Part shown: positions 33,501-42,333 of the stretch, one piece after another
How the letters are laid out: each line of letters opens with the position of its first letter
Position numbering within the stretch: position 1 is the stretch's first letter
From: UBA11740 sp049273695
Lineage (GTDB): Bacteria; Acidobacteriota; Blastocatellia; Pyrinomonadales; Pyrinomonadaceae
Length of the DNA stretch: 64,000 bases
Direction: 5' to 3'
Assembly: GCA_049273695.1 (NCBI GenBank)
Contig: JBASRE010000044.1
Span: 98,382 to 162,381 of the forward strand
Notes under the pieces: model-generated
What the model saw: the letters and a program-made list of their open reading frames with translations, nothing else
What the model was told of the DNA's origin: nothing
The model's database searches: none
Made by a program: the position numbers and the translations under genes

Positions 33501-36500
33501 CCGCTGCGCTGAAGTTGAGCTCTCGCTGAACGCTAAAGACGTTCGCGCCATCCGCACTGTCGCGCGTCGCACCTGGCGCTTCTTCGAAACGTTCGTCGGT
33601 GATGAGGATCACTGGTTGCCGGCAGACAATTTTCAGGAAGATCCAAAACCCGTCGTCGCGCATCGCACCTCACCGACAAACATCGGTCTGTTATGGCTTT
33701 CAACTGTCGCGGCTTATGACTTTGGTTACCTCGGCGTGATTGAACTGGTCGAGCGTTTGGAAAAAACGATCGCCAGCCACCAAAAGCTGCAAAAGTTCCG
33801 CGGTCACTTGCTCAACTGGTACGACACGCGAACGTTGGAGGCCCTGTGGCCGCATTACGTGTCAACAGTTGACAGCGGAAACCTTGCTGCGTGTCTGCTC
33901 GCGCTCAAACAAACGTGTTTGGAAATCCCTGATGACCAGTTGTTTGGGTCGCGGGTTCTGCCTGGGTTATGCGACACGCTGGCCGGCTTGCGCCAGGAGA
34001 TGTCGCAACTCACAACTGCCCGCCAGCGCACCGACGCGATCAGCATCAAGCAGCTGACGCACGAGCTGGACGCGCTTGCGGAGCTGTTGGCGCTGCCAGA
34101 GCCCCAGAATTTGGCCGAGTGGCGCGATTTGCTTGAGCGCGTCAGCGAACAGGCAGCGACGATTGACGACACGGTCGCCGCGCTATCGCACGTGCACCAG
34201 AGCGGCGAAGTCGAAGAACTGCATTGGTGGAGCAGCGCTTTGCTGCGGCAAGCCGCTAACTGGCTGCGCGATTTCCAATTGTTAGTTTCGGAAGGCGTCA
34301 CGGCACAGGCGACGCAACCGACTTTGGCTTCAAGCTCGGACCAGGCGAGTGAAGCGGCGAAAGACATTTCTTCGCGCCTCGCGAAAATTGCTTCGACCTG
34401 TCAGCGCCTGTTCGACGAAATGGATTTCAAGTTTCTGCTCGAGCAGGAACGAAAGGTTTTCACCGTCGGCTTCAACGTCACCGAAGGTCGCCGCGATAAC
34501 TCGTTCTATGACCTGCTGGCCTCGGAAGCCCGGCTTGCCAGCTTCGTCGCGATCGCCAAAGGCGACGTGCCGCAGGAACATTGGTTTCGCATGGGTCGCC
34601 AACTGACCTCGGTTAATGGCGGCCGCGCGCTGATTTCCTGGACCGGTACCATGTTCGAATATCTGATGCCGTTGCTCGTGATGCGTGATTATCGCGAGAC
34701 GCTGCTCGGCGAAACTTATGACGCCATTGTGATGCGGCAGATTGAGTATGGCACTGAACGTGGCGTGCCTTGGGGCATTTCAGAATCCGCATACGCCGCC
34801 CGCGACCTGCAGCTTAACTATCAGTACGGCCCGTTTGGTGTTCCCGGTTTAGGTTTGAAACGCGGTTTGATTGAAGACCTTGTCGTTTCGCCTTATGCAA
34901 CGATTCTCGCGTCCCAGGTAAAGCCGGTTGAGGCAATTGAAAACCTGCGGGCGCTTGAGCGCGAAGGCGCGCTGTCGCGCTATGGGTTTTACGAAGCGCT
35001 CGATTACACGCCTGAACGGGTCAAAAAAGGTGAGCACTGCACGCCGGTGCGCGCGTTTATGGCGCACCATCAGGGAATGAGCCTGGTCGCACTAGACAAT
35101 TTGCTGAACCAGAACGTGACGCAGAATCGCTTTCACAACGAACCGCTGGTGCAGGCAACTGAGCTGCTCTTGCAGGAGCGCGTGCCGCGCGGCGTCACAG
35201 CGGCGCATCCGCGCGCGGAGGAAGTTTTGTCGGGTCGCGTAGTGCGTACTCTCACGGGCCTGGTGACGCGCGCGTACGACACGGCGGATCTGCCGACGCC
35301 GCGTACGCAGTTGCTGTCGAATGGCACGTACACGCTGATGATCACGACCGCCGGCAGCGGCTACTCGCGATCCGGACCGTTAGCCGTGACCCGTTGGCGA
35401 GAAGATCCAACTCGCGATCACTGGGGCAGCTTCATCTACGTGCGTGACATTCGGAGCGGCGCTGTGTGGTCAACCGGTCATCAGCCGATCCCGGCAAAAG
35501 CCCAGGACTATGAAGTCGCATTCTCTGAGGACAAGGCCGATTTTTGGCGGCGCGATTCAGGAATTGTGACGCACATGGAAGTCATCGTTTCAGCCGAGGA
35601 AAACGCTGAGATGCGACGCGTTTCCGTGACGAACTTTGGAAACCGTCCGCGCGAGATTGAACTGACCAGCTACAGCGAAGTTGTGCTCGCGCCGCAGGGC
35701 AGCGACGTTGCGCATCCCGCGTTCAGCAATCTTTTCGTAGAGACCGAGTTCCACGGCCGTCACAACACGTTGTTCGCCCGGCGGCGGCAGCGCTCTTCCG
35801 AAGACAAGCCAGTCTGGGGCGTGCACGTGTTGGCGACTACGGCGGAGACGATTGGAGGAATTCAATTCGAAACCGACCGCTCGCGCTTTCTCGGCCGCGG
35901 CCACAATACGTCCGATCCGGTCTCAGTGGTGGCGGATCAGCCTTTGTCTAACACCGTCGGCGCCGTGCTCGATCCAATCTTCAGCTTGCGTTGTCGAGTG
36001 CGTTTGCAGCCGAACGAAAGCGTCCAGGTTGTTTTCACCACCGGCGTCGCGGAATCGCTTGAACAGGCGCGGGCGCTCAGTGAAAAGTATTTTGACGCCG
36101 GGATCTTTGAACGCGAGTCGCGGATGGCCTGGACGCGGGCGCAGGTCGAGATGACGCACCTGCATATCGATCCTGACGAGGCCCACCTTTTTCAGAGACT
36201 GGGCGGCCGCATTCTTTACATCGACCCTTCTTTGCGTCCGCGGCCGCACGTTCTGGCGCTGAATCGTCTCACGCAGTCGCGCTTGTGGGGTCACGGCATC
36301 GGTGGCGACTTGCCGATTGTGATTCTGCGTCTCGAGCGAGAAGAAGATGTTCCCATGGCGCGACAGCTTTTGCGCGCGCACCAGTACCTCAGTTCAAAGG
36401 GACTGCAGTTCGATCTGGTGATTCTGAATGACCATCCGTCGGGTTACGCCCAGTCGCTGCACGATGCGTTGCAGACTGCGGCGCGGACCTCGGGGGTGCA

Positions 36501-39264
36501 AACTTTGCTCGATAAACCCGGTGGCGTCTTCATTCGTCGCTCAGATCAGATTCCGCAGGAAGAACGCATCCTGCTGCACGCGGTGGCGCGCGTGGTGATC
36601 GTCAGCGAAAGAGGATCGCTTGAAGATCAACTTGTAAGACGGCCCGCCGAAGGTCCACTGCCGGCGGAGTTTCAACCACATGCGCCGTCGCAAACTTATT
36701 CCGAGACACCACTCGAAATTCCTAAGCTGTCCTTCTTTAACGGGGTCGGCGGCTTCGCGCACGGCGGGCGCGAATACGTGGCCATCCTCGGCGAAGGCCA
36801 ATGGACGCCGGCGCCCTGGAGCAATGTGATTGCGAACAATGCGGATGCCGGTTTCCTGGTGACCGAAACCGGTGGCGGATTCACCTGGGCGATCAACAGT
36901 CACGAGAATCGCCTGACGCCCTGGTCGAACGACGTGGTGAGCGACTCGCCCGGCGAGGTCATTTACCTCCGCGACGAAGATTCAGGAGCGACGTGGACGC
37001 CGACGCCTTTGCCGATGCGCGAGAATGCTCCGTACTCAATTCGCCACGGCCAGGGCTACACGGTTTTCGAGCACGCGAGTCACGGTATCTCGCAAGAGCT
37101 GCTCATGTTTGCGCCGCTGGATGCGCCGGTGAAGATTTCGCTGCTGCGTCTGCGCAATCGTACCGAACAAAAACGGCGATTGTCGGCGACGAATTATGTC
37201 GATCTAACACTGGGAGTTGATCGCCATGCTTCGGCGCCACACATCGTGACTGACATCGAAGAGCAACAGGGCGCAGTTTTCGCCAGAAATTCATTCAACA
37301 ACGAATTCGCCGAACGCATCGCGTTTGTCGGCACCAGCGAGCGCCGCTGCACCATGACCTGCGATCGCAAAGAGTTCATCGGGCGCAATGGGTCACTCGC
37401 TCATCCCGCGGCTTTGCGGCGCGTGGGACTGAGTGGCCGGGACGGGGCGGGCCTCGATCCGTGTGCGGCGATTCAAGCGCAGATTGAGCTCGCGCCCGGC
37501 GAAGCTCGCGAGATTGTTTTTCTGCTGGGACAGGCCGACTCGATCGAGCAAGCGCGTGAGATCAATTCCCGTTTTCGCAGCGTACAGGCCGTCAATGAAG
37601 CCCTGGAACATGTGCTGAACTTCTGGGACCAGACGCTTTCCACCGTGGAGATCAAAACTCCCGATGCTTCGCTCGATACGCTCGTCAACCGCTGGCTGTT
37701 GTGTCAGGTGTTGGCGTGCCGCGTGCGCGGGCGCTCGGCGTTTTATCAATCCAGCGGCGCCTACGGTTTTCGCGATCAATTGCAGGACGTGATGACGTTG
37801 GTTTACGCCCGGCCCGAAGTCGCGCGCGAACAGATCCTGCGCGCGGCTTCACGGCAATTTAAAGAAGGCGACGTGCTGCACTGGTGGCACGAACCGAGCG
37901 CTCGCGGCGTGCGCACGCGCTTTTCAGATGATCTGCTTTGGCTGCCGTACGTCGTCGCGCATTACGTGAACATCACCGGCGATCGATCGGTGCTCGGCGA
38001 GTCAGCACCGTTTTTGGAAGCGGAGTTGTTGAAGCCTGATCAGCATGAGGCTTACATCGAACCGCAAGTGTCTTCTGAAAGCGGAACCATCCTCGAACAT
38101 TGCACGCGCGCGATCGATCGCAGCCTCGGGTTAGGCGCGCACGGGTTACCTTTGATGGGCTCAGGAGACTGGAACGATGGCATGAATCGCATCGGCATTG
38201 GCGGCAAAGGCGAGAGTGTCTGGCTCGGATGGTTTTTGGCGACGGTACTGCAGGGAATTGAACCGTTGCTGGTGTCAGAACCGGGAGCGGACCGGGGTCC
38301 CCGCGCGGGCAGCTCGCGTGGGGTGGTGGATGCGACCGGAGCGGGAGGCAAGTTTAAAGACCGCCGCAAAGCTTACGCTGTGCATCTTGAAAAACTTCGC
38401 AAGGGTCTGGAGAAGTCCTGGGATGGCGACTGGTATCGCCGCGCTTACTTCGACGACGGCACGCCCCTCGGCTCGGCGCAGAACGACGAATGCCGGATCG
38501 ATTCGATCGCTCAAACCTGGGCGGTCATTTCCGGCGTCGCCGAATCCTATCGAGCGCAGCGCGCGATGGCGGCGGTAGAACAATATCTGATTCGTCGCGG
38601 CGATGGTCTACTTGTTCTGTTCACGCCACCATTCGACAAAAGCAAACTCGATCCGGGTTACGTCAAAGGTTACGTGCCGGGTGTTCGTGAGAACGGCGGG
38701 CAATACACGCACGCGGCGCTGTGGACCGTCATCGCCTTCGCTTTGTTAGGCGAAGGTGATCGCGCGGGTGAGTTGTTTGGGTTGCTGAATCCCATCAATC
38801 ACTCTTCGACGCGCGCGGGTCTGCACAAATATAAAGTCGAGCCGTATGTCGCGCCGGGCGATGTCTATGCTGTGCCGCCACACACCGGTCGCGGCGGCTG
38901 GACGTGGTACACGGGTTCAGCGGGATGGATGTATCGCGCGGCGCTGGAATATATCCTCGGGTTTAAGTTGCAGGGCGATCGCTTGCGCGTCGATCCGTGC
39001 ATTCCGCGGTTCTGGCGCGAATTCGAAATCACTTATCGGCGGGGCAGTTCAGTTTATCGGATTAAAGTTGAGAATCCGCACGCAGTGTCGCGCGGCGTCG
39101 CGAGGGTCGAACTTGATGGCGTCGAGCAGGCAAGCAAGGAAATAGCCCTGGCCGATGACGGGAAGTCGCATGAAGTGCGGATCCTATTGGGAGAACGGGT
39201 CGATAACGAAAGTACTGAAGCCCCAACAAGAGAGCAGCGCACAGATCAAATCTACCAGAGCTGA
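30520..39264 (+). CDS. ndvB: Cyclic beta-1,2-glucan synthase (NdvB/Cgs-like), GT84-GH94
   Basis: At 2914 residues this is the full length of the family. Hydrophobic segments occur near 412-465, 824-867 and 950-995. The glycosyltransferase core between the first two shows LTLDADTQLPRE (DxD-type, near 632) and QHRWTRGDWQI (QxxRW, near 777). A glycoamylase-like domain follows, then two beta-sandwich domains. The C-terminal GH94 phosphorylase domain has GLPLMGSGDWNDGMNRIG (near 2545), whose Asp is the expected general acid. It likely makes cyclic beta-1,2-glucan from UDP-glucose at the inner membrane and tailors chain length by phosphorolysis. Residues about 2585-2610 (rich in Gly, Arg and Ala) look like a repeat-derived in-frame insertion. 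There is no clear ribosome-binding site. Confidence 0.93.
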   Translation: MMPWPFSALIRIFRRSSDDSGEPPIREELFSVERLEQYAGELAAQHKIADTPQRVSLLLPRLEENGRKLVEAYNALAESIRSEHVISPAAEWLVDNFHIVEEQIREIREDLPKSYYDELPKLADGAFKGYPRIYALSVALVAHTDSYLDSETLRRFINAYQKVAPLSIGELWAVPITLRLALVENLRRLATRIVSSRAEREEADKLADTLLETAQLNPQEIVPLISVRLGKRKTLGRAFVVQLMQRLREQDPAVLPAVEWLEMQLHKLDLSIHDIVHEEHRRQAGAQVTVGNIITSMRLLSTLEWRDFFETVSLIDRELAKDPARIYSRMDFATRDRYRKVIERIGKRAKVKELDVARAALRLAEAAPADDKESTQAHIGYYLIGRGIGQLESETSYRPLVGERLERWTQRRATLFFLGSLTLLTTLILAVIAVAVSRAQPHPVSVVLAVLLSLLPASDLALSILNWGITHSYRPRLLPKLDLSKGVPAEARTIVVVPVILSDVASVEEIAEKLEITYLGNQDEHIHFAILGDFADATVETMPGDKEIVDAALDRIAALNKRYNGTHPGRFSFFHRRRQWCETENSWICWERKRGKLREFNQLLLGATDTSFIISTAGDDLLSQIRYVLTLDADTQLPRETAHRLIGTAIHPLNRPRFDVAEDRVTEGYTIFQPRVSISLESASRSTFARIFSGNTGVDPYTTAASDVYQDLFGAGIYTGKGLYDVKAFEQALHERVPEQTLLSHDLFESIFARAALVTDIEFLDDYPAYYDSFARRQHRWTRGDWQIADWLFGTVRDAHGQKRPNRIEAISRWQILDNLRRSLLAPSIVLLLIAGWTVLPVSAWWWELFVLLTLAFPVYAHVTSGLLIHPRGVPWTSHFWSVWGDARTNTAQIAVEIVFLAHQAGLMLDAIARTIYRKFVSRRHLLEWVTAASSEASSKHDLPAFIRFMWPAAVVVLVAVALIALSNVASLPAAAIFLLAWAASPVIAFVISRRCAEVELSLNAKDVRAIRTVARRTWRFFETFVGDEDHWLPADNFQEDPKPVVAHRTSPTNIGLLWLSTVAAYDFGYLGVIELVERLEKTIASHQKLQKFRGHLLNWYDTRTLEALWPHYVSTVDSGNLAACLLALKQTCLEIPDDQLFGSRVLPGLCDTLAGLRQEMSQLTTARQRTDAISIKQLTHELDALAELLALPEPQNLAEWRDLLERVSEQAATIDDTVAALSHVHQSGEVEELHWWSSALLRQAANWLRDFQLLVSEGVTAQATQPTLASSSDQASEAAKDISSRLAKIASTCQRLFDEMDFKFLLEQERKVFTVGFNVTEGRRDNSFYDLLASEARLASFVAIAKGDVPQEHWFRMGRQLTSVNGGRALISWTGTMFEYLMPLLVMRDYRETLLGETYDAIVMRQIEYGTERGVPWGISESAYAARDLQLNYQYGPFGVPGLGLKRGLIEDLVVSPYATILASQVKPVEAIENLRALEREGALSRYGFYEALDYTPERVKKGEHCTPVRAFMAHHQGMSLVALDNLLNQNVTQNRFHNEPLVQATELLLQERVPRGVTAAHPRAEEVLSGRVVRTLTGLVTRAYDTADLPTPRTQLLSNGTYTLMITTAGSGYSRSGPLAVTRWREDPTRDHWGSFIYVRDIRSGAVWSTGHQPIPAKAQDYEVAFSEDKADFWRRDSGIVTHMEVIVSAEENAEMRRVSVTNFGNRPREIELTSYSEVVLAPQGSDVAHPAFSNLFVETEFHGRHNTLFARRRQRSSEDKPVWGVHVLATTAETIGGIQFETDRSRFLGRGHNTSDPVSVVADQPLSNTVGAVLDPIFSLRCRVRLQPNESVQVVFTTGVAESLEQARALSEKYFDAGIFERESRMAWTRAQVEMTHLHIDPDEAHLFQRLGGRILYIDPSLRPRPHVLALNRLTQSRLWGHGIGGDLPIVILRLEREEDVPMARQLLRAHQYLSSKGLQFDLVILNDHPSGYAQSLHDALQTAARTSGVQTLLDKPGGVFIRRSDQIPQEERILLHAVARVVIVSERGSLEDQLVRRPAEGPLPAEFQPHAPSQTYSETPLEIPKLSFFNGVGGFAHGGREYVAILGEGQWTPAPWSNVIANNADAGFLVTETGGGFTWAINSHENRLTPWSNDVVSDSPGEVIYLRDEDSGATWTPTPLPMRENAPYSIRHGQGYTVFEHASHGISQELLMFAPLDAPVKISLLRLRNRTEQKRRLSATNYVDLTLGVDRHASAPHIVTDIEEQQGAVFARNSFNNEFAERIAFVGTSERRCTMTCDRKEFIGRNGSLAHPAALRRVGLSGRDGAGLDPCAAIQAQIELAPGEAREIVFLLGQADSIEQAREINSRFRSVQAVNEALEHVLNFWDQTLSTVEIKTPDASLDTLVNRWLLCQVLACRVRGRSAFYQSSGAYGFRDQLQDVMTLVYARPEVAREQILRAASRQFKEGDVLHWWHEPSARGVRTRFSDDLLWLPYVVAHYVNITGDRSVLGESAPFLEAELLKPDQHEAYIEPQVSSESGTILEHCTRAIDRSLGLGAHGLPLMGSGDWNDGMNRIGIGGKGESVWLGWFLATVLQGIEPLLVSEPGADRGPRAGSSRGVVDATGAGGKFKDRRKAYAVHLEKLRKGLEKSWDGDWYRRAYFDDGTPLGSAQNDECRIDSIAQTWAVISGVAESYRAQRAMAAVEQYLIRRGDGLLVLFTPPFDKSKLDPGYVKGYVPGVRENGGQYTHAALWTVIAFALLGEGDRAGELFGLLNPINHSSTRAGLHKYKVEPYVAPGDVYAVPPHTGRGGWTWYTGSAGWMYRAALEYILGFKLQGDRLRVDPCIPRFWREFEITYRRGSSVYRIKVENPHAVSRGVARVELDGVEQASKEIALADDGKSHEVRILLGERVDNESTEAPTREQRTDQIYQS
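38274..38347. repeat. Probable in-frame insertion of a dispersed repeat within ndvB
   Basis: The stretch starts GTCAGAACCGGGAGCGGA, which matches GTCAGTACCGGGAGCGGT of the intergenic repeat at 44983 at 16 of 18 positions. It continues with further palindromic G+C-rich DNA. It encodes SEPGADRGPRAGSSRGVVDA and a few more residues in a surface-loop position between the well-conserved VWLGWFLATVLQ and HLEKLRKGLEKSWDGDWY segments. The frame is maintained. Confidence 0.5.
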
Positions 39265-39385
39265 CGCTCGCAGCCGGCACCCACCTACGATTGGCGGCTC
39301 TGCCTTTGCCCTCCACCAAACAACGCTTACCCGTTCTGTGGTTCATCATCTGATAGTGCTATGTTGCTGATCTGCCCAATTCTTG

Positions 39386-39412
39386 TTGACAGCTAGTCGT
39401 CCAAGCTATATC
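39386..39412 (+). promoter_or_regulatory. Weak candidate promoter before the heme-motif lipoprotein gene
   Basis: TTGACA (39386-39391) is followed after 15 bp by TATATC (39407-39412), about 104 bp before the ATG at 39516. The spacing is shorter than the optimum. The rest of the 250-bp gap (39265-39515) shows no gene or repeat that I can support. Confidence 0.35.
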
Positions 39413-39515
39413 GTCGCGGCCTCTTGCATGCACGTTCTTTGCTAACGACACTAACCGCTATTTAGAAACTTCGCGGACTCCGAAACCGCGTGCTTCACTG
39501 ACTTGGAGGCCAGCC

Positions 39516-40886
39516 ATGCAGAAAATATTAATCACCGTAGCGATCTTGTTGACGGCACTCGCCATCGCTTGTTCCCCGAGCGCGCCCGGACCGCAAACGA
39601 CCGCGACGCCGGCCGTGATCAATTGCGCCGCGGCCGAGGTGCCGAGCAACGTGCCGCCGACACCAAATACAATTGACAGCACATGCGCGAAGATCCCGAC
39701 TGACATGAACGGTACGGGTGACACTCAGCCGGGTCCGGATCTGTATTCATGGCTAACCTTCGTAGCGGTGAACTGGCCGGTCGATCCAAGCACATGCACC
39801 GGGAATACGAACGCGAGTATCCTGACCGCGACTCCTGATCCCGTATGGCTGAGTTATTTAAGTGACGACGATATCTTTGTGGCTTCGGGCTCTCCCGCTA
39901 ATTGGTGCCACGGAACTGGACAGCAGGGAGCGCGGTTCGCAAGCGCAGACGAAGCGCGGGCCGCGCAACGCACTGGCAAACTAGCGAAGCTTCCACCGAA
40001 AGTCCGTGCGCTGGCAGAACAACATCCCCAGGTGCGTCTGTTCCTGCATAATAATTCCAAGGCCCACGCGCTCATCTCGACCACTAAACTGACCAGCGTT
40101 CCCGCGCAATTGAAAGAGATTCTCGATGCGACTGGCCAGCCGGTGACGGATCAAAACGGACGGTTCCTTCGTTACACGATTAACATTGGACCGATCGAGT
40201 ACCAATACATAATGACGAACAGTCTGTGGACCGCGGCAGGACAGCAGAAGACAGGGGCGCTAAATTTCACAAACGGGGCGATGGAGTTGAAAGCCGCCTG
40301 GAAGGTGCTGGGGGCCAATGATGACCCAACGCACTATTTTACGCAGCAGGCAATTGTCTACAACGATGAGGACGGCAGCCCGAGCCCTGGGCCTAATCCG
40401 GTGACTGTCGGCCTTGCCGGTCTGCACATTATTCAAAAGACGCCACGCCAGCCGCATTGGCTGTGGTCAACCTTCGTGCAAACAGACGTTGACACAGCTT
40501 TCAATAACCCGAACTGCCCGGCGGCCCAATGCCCGCCCAACGTTCAGACAGCACCCACACCGTACGTTGAGCTCAACTCTGACGGAAGCCCGAAGAATAA
40601 GCCCGTTCAGGTTGTCGGCGTCATCCCAACGACTGCCGCCACATATAACACCGCTTTTCAGGGACTGCTGAAGGGAACGCCCTGGGCGTATTACCGGCTG
40701 ATCAGCACGCAATGGCAGGGTGGATCGGGTCCGCCTACGAAACCTCCGAAACTGGGCAACCCGTTATTGGAAACGTTTGTGTCGCAGACAAACCCGTACA
40801 GTTGTTTGGATTGCCACAACTTCGCGCAGACTTCGCCGGGAGGCGCGAAGTCGGATTTCAGTTTTGCGATCAATGCGAAGCAGTGA
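39516..40886 (+). CDS. Lipoprotein with single C-terminal CXXCH heme motif
   Basis: The 456-residue product has a lipoprotein signal (ILLTALAIAC, Cys near 19) followed by a Ser/Pro/Thr-rich spacer, so it is probably anchored to a membrane facing the periplasm or outside. The body contains motifs such as DLYSWLTFVAVNWPVDPSTC and WLWSTFVQTDVDTAFNNPNC. Near the C-terminus, PYSCLDCHNFAQT contains CXXCH, the covalent heme c attachment site. This combination resembles an unnamed cytochrome-like family of Acidobacteria and Proteobacteria; the role is unknown, perhaps peripheral electron transfer. It stands alone and converges on ilvE. Confidence 0.72.
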   Translation: MQKILITVAILLTALAIACSPSAPGPQTTATPAVINCAAAEVPSNVPPTPNTIDSTCAKIPTDMNGTGDTQPGPDLYSWLTFVAVNWPVDPSTCTGNTNASILTATPDPVWLSYLSDDDIFVASGSPANWCHGTGQQGARFASADEARAAQRTGKLAKLPPKVRALAEQHPQVRLFLHNNSKAHALISTTKLTSVPAQLKEILDATGQPVTDQNGRFLRYTINIGPIEYQYIMTNSLWTAAGQQKTGALNFTNGAMELKAAWKVLGANDDPTHYFTQQAIVYNDEDGSPSPGPNPVTVGLAGLHIIQKTPRQPHWLWSTFVQTDVDTAFNNPNCPAAQCPPNVQTAPTPYVELNSDGSPKNKPVQVVGVIPTTAATYNTAFQGLLKGTPWAYYRLISTQWQGGSGPPTKPPKLGNPLLETFVSQTNPYSCLDCHNFAQTSPGGAKSDFSFAINAKQ

Positions 40887-40919
40887 GGCTTCGTGAGTTG
40901 GTGCGGATTTCGTCCGTTA

Positions 40920-42020
40920 TCAGTCAGCCACAGCAGCGTGCGCCTTGGCGACTAGTTCTGCCGGCTTCTCTGTCTCGTCTTTCTTAACTTTCGGACGAGT
41001 GCCGTTGTCTGTTGCGCTGGCTCCCGGTTTGTCCGCGGCGCGTTCCTCTTGTTCACGCACATAAGTAAGCCAGGCGCCGGGCGCCGGTCGCTCGCCTTTG
41101 GTGATCTCAAAGAACATCTTCTGAATTCTTTCAGTTATTTCGCCACGCGCGCCATTGCCGATCGTGATGCGATCGACGGATCGAATCGGCGTAATCTCGG
41201 CAGCCGTGCCGCTGAAGAACAGCTCGTCAGAAACATAAAGCGCGGCGCGTTGAATGCTGCGCTCTTTGATCGTGAGCCCCAGCTCGCCGCAAATCTGAAT
41301 CACGCTGTCGCGCGTGATGCCCGGCAGAACTGAAGATGAAAGCGGCGGCGTGTTCACGACGCCGTTAGCTACTACAAATATGTTTTCGCCTGAGCCTTCA
41401 GAAACGTATCCACGATCGTCAAGCGCGATGCCTTCGGCAAAACCGTTGACCAATGCTTCCATCTTGATCAATTGCGAGTTCATGTAGTTCGCCCCGCTCT
41501 TGGCCATCGGTGGTAGCGAATTCGGACTCAGACGGTTCCAACTCGACACGCAAACATCGACGCCTTTCTCAATTGCTTCATCGCCGAGGTACTTGCCCCA
41601 ATCCCACGCGCCGATATAGCAGGCCAGCGGGTTCGGAAACGGATTCACGCCGAACGCGGGTCGTTCTTCATCCAAACTGCGGAACAAAATTGGGCGGATG
41701 TAGCACTGATCCAAACCGCTGCGGCGCACGAGTTCGACGGCGGCGTCGCAAAAGTCATCGACGCTCCAGTCATGATCCATGCGGAAGACTTTTGCGGAAT
41801 TCAAGAAGCGCTGCATGTGTTCGCGCAGGCGAAAGACAGCCGGCCCGCGTTTCGTCGCGTAACAGCGAATGCCTTCGAAGACGCTCGAGCCGTAGTGCAG
41901 AACGTGGGACATGACGTGGACGCGCGCATCGTTCCATTTGATGAACTCGCCGTCGTGCCAAACCAGGTCACAAATGCGCGGAGTGGCAACGTCTTTCTTC
42001 TTATCGCCCATTGAATACAT
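40920..42020 (-). CDS. ilvE: Branched-chain amino acid aminotransferase
   Basis: The 366-residue fold-type IV PLP enzyme catalyses the last step of Leu, Ile and Val synthesis and the first step of their breakdown. Family features are MSHVLHYGSSVFEGIRCYAT near 35-55, the Schiff-base Lys in MAKSGANYMNSQL and the cofactor-binding EGSGENIFVV. A C-terminal extension of about 50 residues (from EERAADKPGASATDNG) is charged, Lys/Glu/Ala-rich and absent from typical 300-residue IlvE proteins; it is probably disordered. An AGGAG site lies 5-9 bp before the ATG at 42020; a second ATG is 9 bp later. Confidence 0.93.
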   Translation of the reverse strand: MYSMGDKKKDVATPRICDLVWHDGEFIKWNDARVHVMSHVLHYGSSVFEGIRCYATKRGPAVFRLREHMQRFLNSAKVFRMDHDWSVDDFCDAAVELVRRSGLDQCYIRPILFRSLDEERPAFGVNPFPNPLACYIGAWDWGKYLGDEAIEKGVDVCVSSWNRLSPNSLPPMAKSGANYMNSQLIKMEALVNGFAEGIALDDRGYVSEGSGENIFVVANGVVNTPPLSSSVLPGITRDSVIQICGELGLTIKERSIQRAALYVSDELFFSGTAAEITPIRSVDRITIGNGARGEITERIQKMFFEITKGERPAPGAWLTYVREQEERAADKPGASATDNGTRPKVKKDETEKPAELVAKAHAAVAD

Positions 42021-42152
42021 GCTGTTTACTCCTTTGGAGAATTACCGCGTTTCGAACCGCGAGAAGTGCTTATTACAGGGTGAATTGACAAAGCACGATA
42101 CTCTAAACTTGAGGCCGTTGGCAAGATAACTAACCGTGCGGAAAAGTGGTGA

Positions 42153-42246
42153 TTTTGGAGTGCGCCAGCTCGACGGCGCTTTGTTATTGTGCTGAGCTTT
42201 TGGGGACGAGTACAGGCAAAGCGGCGTCAAGCCGCCGCACTCCAAG
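42153..42246. repeat. TTTGGAGTGCGC-family inverted repeat, copy 2
   Basis: It begins TTTTGGAGTGCGCCAGCTCG and continues with ACGGCGCTTTG. It ends with CAAAGCGGCGTCAAGCCGCC and GCACTCCAA. The ends and internal blocks pair as in copy 1 at 18954-19059. It sits in the 313-bp gap between the divergent ilvE and dipeptidase genes. The rest of the gap (42021-42152, 42247-42333) shows nothing that I can name. Confidence 0.8.
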
Positions 42247-42333
42247 AACGTCATTCGCGCACTCGCTTGCTGAACACGCATCAGTTAAATACGATGCCAA
42301 TGCTTGCGATCAAATAAGAAGGGCAATCAGGTC

